NCBI GenBank assembly: GCA_031841125.1
Contig: CM063114.1
Span: 25,489,266-25,553,265 of the forward strand
Direction: 5' to 3'
Source of the DNA: Acanthococcus lagerstroemiae
Taxonomy: Eukaryota; Arthropoda; Insecta; Hemiptera; Eriococcidae
Length of the DNA: 64,000 bases
Positions 20,311 to 32,017 of the stretch are shown here, piece by piece (the stretch's first letter is position 1; each line of letters begins with the position of its first letter). The translations under genes and the position numbers were made by a program. The notes beneath the pieces are model-generated. The model was not told where the DNA came from and did not search any database. It saw only the letters and a list, made by a program, of their open reading frames with translations.

Positions 20311-22615
20311 GAGGCAAGCAGTGGGAAATTACCCCAGCTACCCTGCTGTGGTACTGTCACCCACTAAGGTCGCCGAGGTCTTGAATCGGATGTGGCGCGA
20401 AAAGAAGTAATGAGCTGTCATATAGTTTTCATTGCAGATTATCATAGTGTTTGTTTGAAGTAAAACAACTGTAATTTCAGGTGATGAGTTGAAAACAGAA
20501 CTTTCTATACCATAATTCTAGAAACCTCAGGTGGAAATGGATCAAGTAGATCGTTTGTAGGTATTTGCCATGGTGAGGTTATGTTTTCTCAGTTAGCACA
20601 GTTTTGAATTGATGATTTGCCTCACCCTCCCTAGCAGAAAAACCGAGACTTTTTGCTTCTTTTGGATATTTTGGCGTGAAATTTACAATTTTGCTGGAAG
20701 TTGCTCCTTTGGAAAGAATGGTAGTTCTCCCTGGAAGAGTGGCCACGCTACATTCTACCTACAGTTTCTTGTTTTATGATAATTTTGATCATTGCGATCC
20801 CCTCTCATTCCGGCGAGAAGGCCGACGGAGCTTCTATAAGTCAGAGATGATCGGATGACTGATATTTGGTGGCTCCTCAGATTCACATGACTGCAGTCGT
20901 GAACTTCAAATCACTCCTCAGCTTTGTAATGCACGATAATGGGATGCCGCTCGGCACACTTTTTAAATATACCGACAACCGCTAATGCCCAATAATGTCA
21001 GAATAATTATTGTTGTAAAAAATACTTCGTCTGGATACCGGCGATAAAATCTTTTTGTTATACAACATGGAAGACGACCCAGCAAGGTTGTTCAACACGT
21101 TTTCGAGTTCGGCCTTATAATGTCCGCTCTCGGCTGATCGCACAACAAACAACGTCTTATAATTGGCTCGTATGGAGCCTAGACATCCGTTATAATCCAT
21201 TTCTGATGGCCAATCGGTCAGTTTATCAGCTCATTATTGATGCGTGTCTTTTTACGTCCCAAAATTTATAGTATCACACTTTCATCCGCCGCAGTTGTTA
21301 TTAATTAGCTTCAAATAATTCATGAAAAATGGACTGTAAGTAATTTAGGTGTCGATCCGCTTAACAGGTTCGTAGACTGCAAACAGGTTCTGATGGAGGG
21401 ACCGAGATTAAAGGGAGATGGCGAGATGGCGTTCAGTTGTGCACCGTATCTTATTATTTTTCTTTCTCATGTAAACCGGTACCACACTTTTACGGGACCT
21501 AATCATGTCCGCGTTGATAGGTGCGAAAGATAATGGAAGTTGGAATTTGAAAAACGGATGCGCGGGTGTTTTTTTTGCCAAACTGTGGCCAGCGAAATCC
21601 GCCGAGCGTTGAGGATTCAAGGGAGGAGCGCGATGTGATGCGCCGATTAGTCGGTTGAGAAATTCGTCTTTATCAAAACTTTTGTGGAAATTAAATTACA
21701 CGAAAGGTCAGCCTCGACTTTCGTTTCGGTTACTTAGTATAGGTACTTTCAATTTATAAGAACGCGTCTGGGTTAGGGGACAAATTTTCGGGTATACGAC
21801 TTTTCCATTGTATATGGACTGCCGCCGCTCGGGTCCTTCGCACAGATCCAGAAGATTAAATTAACGCGTTCCGTGGAACGTAAAAACAATTTACCGAGTT
21901 AGCAGATTTATTTCTGGGAATTAAAGCGGATAAAAGGGCGCATAAAGGTCGGGGGAAGAATTTTATGACACTCGGGCAAAGCCATCCCGGGCGTTTACGG
22001 TTAACTTCTTATATATACCGTTTCCGACGAGGTAACACGATGAGGTCCTGGCGCTTTAATTTACTCTTCCACGCTGGACTTAAAACTAATCTTTGTTAAT
22101 TGAGATGGCCTCTTATATCATTGAGGATGGGAAAATTTATGGTCGCGGTTTTTCCGCCGTTTTCTGGCTCCATTAGATTAAAAAAACGAGGAGAGTACGC
22201 GAGATCCGGAATTCAATTTTGAGAGGCTTAGTCTCGGGGGGGGGGGGGTGATTGCCCACGAAAATTGTTGTATGAACACGCCATCATGTAATTATCGTCG
22301 ATTTCAGCGCATACAAAACAGTTGTAACGAATGATATTTTAGCTTGGGGAAAGGTAGAGAAAAATACGGAGATTGGGAGATGAAGAAGCAAATGAAGAAA
22401 AAGAGAACTTGTTCACTTCCCGTTTTGTCTGGTGGGTGGGTGGGAGTAATTCAGGAGGTTTCGCTTGCAAAGAATTACATCTAAGTTATGTACACGATCT
22501 TACCGGTCTGAGTAAATAATACAATGATAAATGGAATAAGTAATAGTCTTCTGAAAGTTTAATGAAAGAAAGAAGGAAGAAAAAAGAAAGTAAGATAGAA
22601 GGAGTCTGACCGTCT
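20311..22615. other. Apparently unique noncoding DNA
   Basis: No gene or transposon recognised. A run of about 12 G lies near 22236-22248. The stretch 20980-22200 has balanced composition and no visible repeats, and is a candidate for intronic regulatory sequence. Confidence 0.4.
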
Positions 22616-22619
22616 GACC

Positions 22620-22920
22620 GCTGCATGGAAGGGCATTGTTACATGGATATGTCATCCAGGCGACCGCGTTGACGCACTAACGCATATACCCACATTCGAG
22701 TGCCTTCTCTAGTCGTCCATTCTCGGCGTCGCCCGGCTTTCTTCGTGTCGACGGGTCAAACATGAATGGAACGAATGATCGCGTAAAGAAGAATGCGCAA
22801 CTACATCACAATGGTAACGTTTTTCTGCGGAACGTTTTTTGCGGAGCGTTTTGTGCGGAACGTTTTCTACAGAATTTTTCTATTTATTGTGGCGAGCCAT
22901 TAGACATATCTAGGGATGTT
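22620..22920 (+). repeat. Dispersed repeat, direct copy of the 8870-9445 family
   Basis: It contains GGGCATTGTTACATGGATAT, GTCATCCAGGCG, then a short array of related units (AACGTTTTTCTGCGG, AACGTTTTTTGCGG, AGCGTTTTGTGCGG, AACGTTTTCTAC) at 22817-22876. The same pieces occur rearranged at 8870-9445. Confidence 0.6.
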
Positions 22921-23663
22921 AAGCTGAAGCTGCCAGTGGCTTGAGCTAAAGCTTAAGTCACAATTTTGGTGGTTATTCATTACGCCAAAAGCTAGCCAAG
23001 CGAATTCTGCAAGTCGGCTTTCAGCCCATAAGGTTAGCCATAAACTAGAAGTGGTTTAAACTTTAAACTTATCAATGCAGCTAATGCCAAAAATCAAAGA
23101 AAAATAAAAATAAATTGTAAATAATATTATTATTTTATTATTATTGTTATTACTAGCAGCGCACCACATATATCTCTATTCTATATATTTAAAAAAAAAA
23201 AAAATGAAAATTACAAAAATGTATAAAGTTATCATATTATAGGACCTCCTTCCACACCACATTTGCAATTTCATAGCTTCCAGGTTGTACTTGGATTTTT
23301 AAATTACTAAACGAAGTTGTCCGCGACAGAGCTACGTATAATTATCCATGACTGAAGACATACTCGGATAGATGTATCCCAACCTTCTCCAGCGATTGTC
23401 CCTGGGCCTTGTTGATCGTCATACAAAAGGCTAACTTTATTGGAAATTGTCTCCTTTTGAATGAAAAAGTAAGGTGGAATCCGCTGGCGACAGGTCCACT
23501 CTTGGGAGTAATATCCTTCGACCGCACTCCACCCTAGATATTATTTCCAGATCCAGTGCATTCGTGTACATGTTTCTCACAATTAGTCGTGTCCCATTCA
23601 GCAGTCCAAGCGCCACATTCATATTACGTAGCAACTTAACAATCGCACCAACTTTTAAGTGTA

Positions 23664-24380
23664 CAGTACAACCTCGATTATTTGAACTAATTAATGATAG
23701 GATTTTTCAAATAATCAAAAGTTCAAATGATACGGAGTTTTTTTTCTTTTTTTCTTTCTTGTTATGTAAATTTATTTATTTAAACTGTACATAAAATGAC
23801 ACAAAAACAAGGGTAGTGCCTACCGATAACGTAATTATAATTTTTTTCAATTTTTATTAAAGAAGTCCGTGACTAATTTTTGTTTTGAAAAGTTCAATTT
23901 TTTTTCAGCGCATCATCTTGCCATTTTCTCAGCATGATTCTCTCGGCCAGTGTCATTAATCCTTCCTGCTCCATGTATACAAGCGTCGTGACAATGGCTT
24001 CATGACCTGCGGCATGACTGATAGTTCCTTCAGGAATGCCTTCATCTTCGTCTTCATCATCATTCCTATCAGGGTCGTCAGTTCTTTCTTCATTCACAAT
24101 CTCAATTATATCATTATCGGTCATATCATACTCATCATCTGCGTCCATCTAGGCGACGATATCTCCTTGCACAACCTCACTGCCTCCGGAAATCTCCGCT
24201 AGTAGTTCAAGCAGCTCCGTATCTATATCTCATCGATCGATCACTTTTCCTGACCTTCACTGCTCTCAAAATTCTCGTTTTCATTAAAATGTTTGATTTT
24301 TTTTAAGGTTCAAATAATGCGGAGAAAGTTCAAATAATAGGGACAAAATTTTTCAGGTTCAAATAATTGAGGTTGTACTG
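23664..24380. mobile_element. pogo/Tigger-like DNA transposon remnant, TA-flanked
   Basis: The ends CAGTACAACCTCGATTATTT (23664) and AAATAATTGAGGTTGTACTG (ending 24380) are inverted repeats of about 24 bp, flanked by TA on both sides (23662-23663 and 24381-24382). TIRs starting CAGT followed by ACCTC-ATTAT are typical of pogo/Tigger elements. Deleting it with one TA restores the helicase frame N-K-L-H-L-K. A fragment of its transposase lies inside. Confidence 0.9.
23894..24148 (-). pseudogene. Tigger-like transposase C-terminal tail
   Basis: The minus-strand frame is very acidic (DDPDRNDDEDEDEGIPEG) and then reads ISHAAGHEAIVTTLVYMEQE followed by MLRKWQDDALKKN. Pogo/Tigger/jerky transposases commonly end with an acidic stretch followed by a VSHxEALxALxxxLxYLEQQ helix and a basic end, so this is the last 80 or so residues of such a protein. 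The DNA-binding CENP-B-type and DDE domains are missing, so the element is an internally deleted, non-autonomous copy. Confidence 0.65.
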
Positions 24381-24600
24381 TAATTTATTTGGTCGTAAAC
24401 CTGTCAACTCTAGACTATCCAGAAATTCAACGAGGGAATTGCAGGATTTCATTGTCATTTTCACTGATCAGTTTATTCACGCTTGTGTAGGTTTTGGCCT
24501 CTCCAGGAATCAAGTCCAAAATCTTGTCGTTGATCTTCTGACAATGGTCATTCTTTGGTGCCAGAATTGCAACATTAGAAAATTTCAGGACATCTTCGAG

Positions 24601-25099
24601 TAATGGACAAATGAGTGGAAGAAATGCGTGTGAGTAGTGAGGTTGAGTTGGTTGTTACCTCATAACTCTCCTCAGACTGAACGGATTTGAGTGATCACAA
24701 ACGATTCATAAGGAGCTTGATTCACCGAGTGTTTTAAGACCTTAACCATCATTATGCGATAATGAGGGCCTGAGATATAGGTGTTGAACTTCATAGAACC
24801 CAGTTTTTCAAACATATTTTAAATATATTACGAGCACTGAACAGGGTATCATTTATATCCTAATACACATTGTAGCAGATTCCGCCGCAGTCTTCGCGTG
24901 TGTTGTGGACGGCGGAAAGGGCTAGTCTTTCCCTTGCCCTCGTGATTGCTTTACCCACCCAATTCTGGGCATGTGCCTTGCACATTCGACTTTGCTTCAC
25001 AATTTTAATTACTGAGGGAAGATTTTGGGGGCGAATGACACAAAACTTTGGAAATAAGAAGATAGTTCAAAGAACCTGTTATTAAATTTTGATACATAG
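24601..25099. other. No feature recognised
   Basis: No clear continuation of the helicase frame and no repeat seen. Confidence 0.35.
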
Positions 25100-25111
25100 A
25101 GTATGAATAGG

Positions 25112-25355
25112 AGATGTTGTCCTAAGATGGCGCACTTTTTTTGAATGCCAATTTCTCCAGATGTATGGGTTTAAAATGCATCAAAATTATACGGAAGGTT
25201 CTTTGGACTGTCTACTACTTATTCGTGATGTTTTGCGTCATTCACTCTCAAACTCTTCCCTCAGTGATTAATATTGTGAGAAAAGTCAAATGCGCCATTC
25301 TAAGACAGATGTTCCTAAGATGGCGCACATTTTTTGAATGCCGATTTCTCTAATT
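25112..25355 (+). repeat. Two direct repeats with CCTAAGATGGCGCAC core
   Basis: About 40 bp around CCTAAGATGGCGCACTTTTT plus GAATGCC, then ATTTCTC, occurs at 25118 and again at 25313, about 195 bp apart. The core also occurs at about 58887. It may mark a small mobile element or duplicated segment. Confidence 0.6.
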
Positions 25356-25539
25356 GCATAGGACTGAAATGTGTTTTTTGAATTTAATCTGTTCTATCTC
25401 AAATAAATTTTTTTTGAAGTACCTATATTTGGGGGGGGGGGGACAAAGAAAAACACGAAAATTTGCTGGGAAATGATCCGAAGAAACTAATCCATTAATC
25501 CGAATCATTTTTTTAGGACCGATTCGTGATCTGTGATCC

Positions 25540-25680
25540 AAATCATTTTCTCTCGATTGTAAGCCGGGATTCGAATCATCTTCATACCAACAATCCACGA
25601 TTCGTGATTCGAATCAATTTTCGGTGATCCGATTCATAAAATATTCGGATCATCTTCCGGATCTTTTTAAAATATTAATA
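25540..25680. repeat. Degenerate GATTCGTGATTCGAATCA repeats
   Basis: Several related words (GATTCGTGATCTGTGATCC, GATTCGAATCATCTTC, GATTCGTGATTCGAATCA, GATCCGATTCAT) crowd this stretch, preceded by a run of about 12 G at 25430. Confidence 0.45.
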
Positions 25681-25969
25681 TTTTATTTATTTCTGAAATT
25701 TTGTAGAAATCAGAGGTGAGCAGAATCAAATTGCAAATGATTGAAAATCGTGATTTTAAAACCATTCAAATGTCAGGATTTGAAAACCAAAAATAATAAT
25801 TTTTTCTAAAATGATTCTTTATTATTTTAAAATTGAAAAAATCCGTAAAATGATTCTTTATACTCAGTTTTAAAATCGAAAAAATCCGTAAAGGTTTAGA
25901 AAAAATTCATTTAAATTTTCTCAAAACAAGGATGTTTTCACGTAATTTTGAAATCTTGTCAGTCAAGAA

Positions 25970-27010
25970 CAGAACATGATCTTTCAGCCGAGCTGTTTGA
26001 ATTACAAAAAGTGTGAGAAAATTACTTTTACGCGCAAAAGGAAAGTTATATGCTATGAGTGTATTATGGAAGGTGAAAAACTAAGGGAAGTGCACTTAAT
26101 TCGAGACCTAGGGATACTATTGGACTCCAAACTAACCTACAAGGATCACATTAGCCAAATCACTACGAGGGCAGCTAAAATTTAGGTTTCATTATGCGAA
26201 CAAATGCATACTTTTCGAACGTGACTACATTCAGAATGCTTTACTTCGCATACGTGAGATCACATCTAGAATTTGGAAGTGTAATCTGAAGCCCGTATAA
26301 AAAATCTGGAATACAACAGATTGAACCCCCCCCCCGCCCAAAAAAATTTTTTTTTTAATTCTAGAGTACCTATATAAAAAAGTGTTTGAATATTATCCGC
26401 TAGATATCCCATACAAAGACTTGGTTAAAGGCTTCGAAATGGACACTCTGCTAGTAAGGCGCCAGTTATTTTCGTTACTATATGTATATAAACTCCTGCA
26501 TAGCAAAATAGACCCCCCCCCTCTCCAGCTAAGTCGAATAGGCATTAAAGTACCATTCCCACCCAAACAGGACAGGAGAACTGTTTCATGTTATTACCGC
26601 CCGAACCGAAAGTTACCCTTCTAGTGGACTTAACTCAATTCTTCATCTGTATAATCTACAGTCTCCAGAAATTGATATTCTAAGAAATACAGAATTCCGA
26701 AGAAAAAGACTGCCTCAGCTATCTGTCTGTCTATAACTCACCTGTGTTCTCTCTCTACACCACTACCTACCAGTGCTTTTATTGTGTTATATCTTGTGTT
26801 CCCACCCTTCCCATCCATCATCTCCCCCAAACCCCTTCATTCCCCTTCCTTTCTCCCCCCTCGTGTCTGGCTGTCTGTCTGTCTCTCTTTCTCTTATTTC
26901 GTTTTTATTTTACTATTTTTAAGTAGTCAATAGTTTCCCCTACTTTTGTATCAACCCCTCCGTCTCCCGTAAATGTCCGTGTGGAGCTTGTAAATAAACT
27001 TGTTTATGAT
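25970..27010 (+). mobile_element. CR1/Jockey-like retrotransposon 3' end
   Basis: The + strand begins KKCEKITFTRKRK, then LIRDLGILLDSKLTYKDHIS (about 26100-26160), the region after the catalytic box in CR1/Jockey RTs. After frameshifts it continues with FAYVRSHLEFGSVI and, from 26382, FEYYPLDIPYKDLVKGFEMD and LLYVYKLLHSKID. The 3' UTR runs to GTAAATAAACTTGTTTATGA at about 26990-27010. It parallels DLGIILDSKLLFNMHIDHIT of the 9555-14340 element but is a separate subfamily. Two stops after LPF (26620) end the frame. The copy is 5'-truncated and inactive. Confidence 0.8.
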
Positions 27011-27397
27011 GTAGTCGAAAAAGAAGTGCAAAAGGTAAATACCCCTAACCTCGAAAACAAGTATCTATGACTGCTGAATGTCGAGCCAGTTTCATCGGGT
27101 AGAGAGATTTAAAATGGGCTACTAACACTAAGCGAAAAACTTCATTAATGAATGAATGTTCGAAGGCATTATCATATTAGGCAAGTAAATTTTTAGCGCG
27201 CTCGATAATCTCATCCTGACTCAAGTCTTTTAGTTCTATAAAAAAAATTCTGGCGAGCTGTTCTACGTTGATACACTTGAATGCAAGCGATTAATAACTG
27301 GCAAAAAATTAATTAAATAATGCGAAACTATCTCTTGGAGAGTGTTTTTGAAGGACAGATGCACAGAAGTATATTTGGTTGTCATTCATTTTTGGTT
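27011..27397. other. No feature recognised
   Basis: AT-rich noncoding sequence without visible repeats. Confidence 0.35.
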
Positions 27398-27597
27398 ATG
27401 TGACTGTCTTCATGAAAAAGCTCCTTAGCATGCAAAAATCATTTTCAAGATAATATAGTAATATTTTTTCTTTTCTAGTCATATTAGCTGCCACTGCCAA
27501 GGAAAAAATGCAAGCATATCTGTTATCAAGCTTTCTTTTTTGTTCTGGAAAATTCCGTTTTGCAAACTAAGGAGCTTTTTCGTGGAGACAGTCACAT
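27398..27597. mobile_element. 200-bp foldback element
   Basis: The ends ATGTGACTGTCTTCATGAAA then AAGCTCCTTAG (27398) and CTAAGGAGCTTTTTCGTGGA then GACAGTCACAT (ending 27597) are inverted repeats of about 40 bp with few mismatches. No convincing target duplication is visible. Confidence 0.75.
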
Positions 27598-29815
27598 CTT
27601 TCTTAAGGCAAATTATGCTAAGCTACAATGCTGCAAGAAGTTGACAAAAGTATTTTAGGTATACTGAACTAAATGGTCATTCAGAGCAGTTAGATTCTAA
27701 GGGAATAGGGGACGGTCAGTGGCTTCAAAATGTCCGCCAAGGTTGTATCTGCCATCGTACCAAGCGACGTACCATGTTCAAAATGTGCTGTCATTTTCTA
27801 TTCGAGATAGCTTTCTTCGCTCCCTGTATAAATGCAGAAGTCGTAATGATGCGCTTGAGACGCTTATGCACCTATGTCAGACCTAATTAAGATGGACGGA
27901 CGACGATTTCCGAGTTATTAACGAATAATTATTCGAAAATTCGTGACGTCCTTAATACGCAGGTATCGAGGACGAGAACAGAATAAGAAACCAGAATATG
28001 GTCGCGTTCGCAGTGCTGTTTACAAAGATCGAACGGAAAAAGCGATAACATGAAGTCGTGAGTCATGACTTTTTCCCTGCCCAGCCAAAGGTCATCCATT
28101 AATGAGGGTATTTTCACCGGAATCTGGTTCTGTGCAAGAAAAAGAGCAGAGAAAAAGTGATGTGTGCGAGATAAACCAATACCTAGAACCGTTTTGCCGC
28201 GTGAATTCGAATCGCGAGACCACGTTTCGCGGATATTGACCAATTAGACAGTCTGACCGAAAAATTAATGGCGTTTCCAGTTCTCCGTTTCTGGCTTTGT
28301 TTTCTGTCATCGCTGATCTCGCGCGAGGTATTTGGTCGATGGTGAAATATACGAGTCTGAGTGTCAAGCTTCGGTTGCAGTCTGATTGGTGCACAATTAC
28401 GTGCGTGCAGAGTGGTGTGCGGTGGTAATACTGATGTAGTGATGGAGGAACTTTCGTAGTAACTTCAAGGGCAGTACAGGGTTTGCCTTAATGGTATATT
28501 GACAGCTGATCTATGCCACGTACATGCTCTCAGAATGGTTAAAAATAGTTGGAGCTCGCGGCCATTCCAAGGTTCCAACAATGAGCAATTCGTTTTCAAT
28601 ACGAGTATAGAATATTGTAAGTTAAAACTGGAAGTTATATGTGATAATTGTGATGTACAGAAAAGTGCTGTGGTGTGCAGGAGCTGTAGGATTTATTTCA
28701 TAGAGTCCCTCTGTCACAGCCGAAACCCAGGAGCGGGGAAAAGATGTTTTTATTATTGTATTAAAGATGTAAGTTAGCGGTTTTATGCTCCTTAGTTCAA
28801 GTAAATGTCAACCCCTTCTACAGTAGAGCTAGGCAAACGAACCTCCGTGCAGTCAGGAGAAGTTACCTGCCTACGTGGTAGAAAGAGGATAATGTGCGTC
28901 AAGACACCTTGACTATAATACCTGAGATTGCGCTTCCCATAAGGAAAACGGATCTGTGCGTGTCAAAATCTTTACAGCTCTTGGTATTAATGTGTCTTTC
29001 CGTCTGTCTGTCTGCTTATTTCTATCTAGCATATTCGCCTTCCTTTCTATCTGTGTGTTTCGTTTGATTGTTTATTATACTTACCTTTGGAATCGATCAC
29101 GGCTGTATCTCAAAATGCATCCGCATGTAAAAGTTCTGTGTCATTTTCAAACCCATATATTTTAGTGTCCTGATTTGAAGTCTCTGTGGACATAATAGGT
29201 ACACGTTTACACGCGTTTTCACGTTAGTAGGTTACTCAAAAATAGTAACTCTGCTGTTTGTGTCGTGACCAGCGAATTTCCTTACATTCGTGGCTCTTCG
29301 ATGACCTTCTTCCTTCGCCGTGTTCTCGCATAAATGCTCAGCTGCTATTGTTCTTCCGCTTATGTATAATCAGTGGATACCTCTGCTGGCGGAGTTATTT
29401 GAAAAACAATAATTCAAGTATTGGTAATGCAAGCTGATTGTACACGTAGGTACATACAAAGTTATGAATGGTCTTGATAGCTGCTTTCGTGGTTATAAGC
29501 ACATAATTGCTGTGCATAATAAGAACCAGAGCCATGTTCCGGTACGAATCCGCTCTCCATCATGTGCATAAGTGGCTCAACCTGAAGTCCAACGCGGAAC
29601 TGTTCAGGAACCTAATACGTTTCGGAGTAAGTTTCTGAGAAACCGTTATAAGTGTGGCAATCAAAATTTCCATGTGAAGGGCTTGGTTTGCTCAGTCTTG
29701 CCCCAACTATGAATTTTCTAATTTCAACCTAATTGCTGGCGAAGCAGGAATAGTTCCCCTCCAGTTTTCTCGGTTGCCACTCTTGTGGAAACCGTTTCAG
29801 ACAGAATTCTGTTTC
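27598..29815. other. Apparently unique noncoding DNA
   Basis: No transposon or gene recognised. A 92-codon frame at 28499-28777 has two C-x2-C pairs but no known domain. CTGT-rich runs lie near 28995-29020. Confidence 0.4.
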
Positions 29816-29824
29816 TGTGACGCA

Positions 29825-32017
29825 CACTGGGCGAAATCGTGATTCTAGGCGGCCAAAACTTAACTACACGGCTTTTTCAATGTTTGCTTGGTTCTAAGTC
29901 AAAATTTTACGTTAACTTGTACGTACAAACACTTCCTTTCCTTCCAATGGTCAGTCCCTATATGCAGGGTGTTTTCTTGGTCCTCTTCACAAGTCATATA
30001 CAGGGTGTCACAACTTGAATCAAAAATCCAACAAGTTAAGATGGCACTCATTTAAAGGGATAATTTTTTTTTGTACAACTTCACTTCCTTGTGACCAATA
30101 TTACTTGATTTATCAAAAAATTGCCAAAATTTTAGCCACGAGGAAAAATATGTTTGATACTTGATACGGTCATTTTCGACTAAATAACCACTTGCATACT
30201 TTAAAATCTGAGCAGGAATATAGCGTTGGATGAACCAGTAAGCAAGAAGAAGCAAGAATTTGATCATAAAATACAAACAGGACTATTTACTAGATAATTT
30301 TTAAATCAACATCTCAATATAGCTCTATACAAATTTGAAAGATTGTTTCAAAATTAAAGTAATCATTAAAAAAAAAAAATTAATAATTAAAGATTATTTT
30401 AGATTATTTTTTCACCTGGACTACTTTGAGTAAGCTACCCAATAGGTACCCTTAAAAAATGTATTAGTTTAGTTATATTTGCAAAACAAAGGACGGAACT
30501 GGAACGGTTAGGGTTCAATCAACTTCTAATAAAAATCAAAACGAAACCAGAACTAAAAACTAAAAGTTCTGAGGAACTTTTCTTATTTACATTTAATCAA
30601 AAGGAACGCACAAATCTTTTAATCCAGGGTAAATAGAATCAAACACGAAAGGTGACAAATAACAAGAACTGAGGACCTAGACCCCAGTTTTGCCAAGTTG
30701 ATAAGAAGAAACCCAAGTAGTGATATCCGTGATACCACAATAATACCAGGGACGTATCGCAAAGTTTTCCTGGGAGAGGGGGAGAGGAAGTAAACATTGT
30801 GAGAGTCCCAACTGATTCAACTCAACTCAAAATTCCCAAGTATTAAAGCATTAAAGAAAAAACTGTCAATTCCCAAGTACGAGTATCAAAGCAAAAAAAT
30901 CTTTCGACTCTTTGGATTTTCCTAACTCCGCCTGACTAGAATGGTGAATTTTCTCAACTGCTGAGGAAAAAATGTCTTGAGGGAGGGGGATATATCCCCC
31001 CTTTGTTGCGCTGCACAATACACTGGATACGCGCATAACCCCACGGCACCCATCTCATGCGCGACCCTCTATATTAAGACCCATCTAGGTGTGTCGAAAC
31101 CGGTTTTCTCTAGAATTGCGATTAAAGTGTGCCACCCCACCCCACCCCCATGGTTCCTTGAATTTTCTCGTACTCGTTACCCAATCCACTCGGAACTCGC
31201 GGCAAATAATTGAGTTATGTTCACACTAACTATGCAGCTTGGTTTGAACACAAAAACCACAGTTCGCTGCACGTAAGTGGTTTTTGACACACTAGGAGGG
31301 TTTTAACTCAGATATGTTTTTAGAGCATTTTATAACTTCTCATAAAATGGGACAAGTTCCACGAGGAAGAACACGTTTCCTGCACTCCCAAACACACAAA
31401 AAGTGAAAATTGATTTTTTGACATACTAGGTGGGTTTTAATAGAGAGGGTCTTACTACGTTCCACATCGTTCGTCATTATTTCCTCGTTTTCTCTGAAGG
31501 TCGCAAACGGTCGCAGCTGAATGATGGTAGGATCGTTGGATGAAAGTTCAAAGAATAAAACTCATTTAGTATATTTTCGGATCGAGTTTGATCAGGGTTT
31601 TTCCAGTCCATAAACAGAATGTATTTGGTAAGGCACAATGGACAGTAATGTTGAACTTAATATCTATTTTTAGGTTAGAAACGTGAAGTTCCTTTTACAA
31701 AAAACTCACTCAAATTGAACTGTGTTTATCCAGAAATAAAAATAAAAACACGAAAAAAAGTCTACATCAAGTTCTGGCTTCAGTATCGTCATTTGGAACT
31801 ACCCTTCATTTCATCATCTTCTAAAACAGTTTACTTAAATTTTGAAATGTTCAGATTGATATCCAGCTCTGCATTCAAATAATATTTTTGGGGAGATAAG
31901 TTGTGCTGATTTTTGGTCATCAGATATTGAAGAATAATTATTTCCACCATTTATGTAAATTTGACTCGCTTCATTTTATGAAGTTTTGGCCGCCTAAAAC
32001 CAGCATTTCGCCCAGTG
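29825..32017. mobile_element. 2.2-kb element with inverted ends and 9-bp target duplication
   Basis: The left end CACTGGGCGAAATCGTGATT then CTAGGCGGCCAAAACTT, and the right end AAGTTTTGGCCGCCTAAAAC then CAGCATTTCGCCCAGTG, form inverted repeats of about 37 bp. Flanking nonamers TGTGACGCA (29816-29824) and TGTGACGTA (32018-32026) agree at 8 of 9 positions. No transposase is recognised inside; a 3087-type MITE end is nested near 30747-31000. A 9-bp duplication would fit Mutator- or Merlin-like elements, but class cannot be decided. Confidence 0.75.
30747..31000 (-). mobile_element. MITE of the 3087-3329 family, nested
   Basis: It starts CAGGGACGTATCGCAAAG at 30747 and contains AACTCAAAATTCCCAAGTAT, the reverse complement of the core at 3250 and 18375, plus TTTTCTCAACTGCTGAGGAA matching the 3130 region inverted. 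The far end near 31000 lacks a clear terminal repeat. Confidence 0.6.

Larger units (their letters stand above)
23237..24600 (-). pseudogene. Helitron Pif1-type helicase, C-terminal part, split
   Basis: Minus strand, from about 24600: VAILAPKNDHCQKINDKILD, LIPGEAKTYTSVNKLISEND, FPR with a 1-base shift, then LTGLRPNKL; the reading is interrupted by an inserted element (23664-24380) and resumes as HLKVGAIVKLLRNMNVALGL, LNGTRLIVRNMYTNALDLEI, KRRQFPIKLAFCMTINKAQG, QSLEKVGIHLSEYVFSHG, stop (normally Q), LYVALSRTTSFSNLKIQV, ending at TAA 23237-23239. These are the late motifs of the Pif1-like helicase in RepHel proteins of Helitrons, rolling-circle transposons. The replication initiator and early helicase motifs are absent, and no Helitron 3' hairpin was identified. 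The element is dead. Confidence 0.85.

Noticed and set aside
23664..24380. Acidic frame 23894-24148 as an independent host gene
   Set aside because: It lies entirely within a TA-flanked transposon with inverted ends and ends like a Tigger-type transposase tail.
28499..28777. 92-codon frame with CDNC and CRSC pairs, possible zinc finger
   Set aside because: Spacing and following residues fit no known zinc-binding family, and there is no neighbouring coding evidence.
30000..30360. Possible retrotransposon or MITE after the CAGGGTGTCACAA word
   Set aside because: Only a single end-like word was found; it lies within the 29825-32017 element and no partner end or frame supports a separate insertion.
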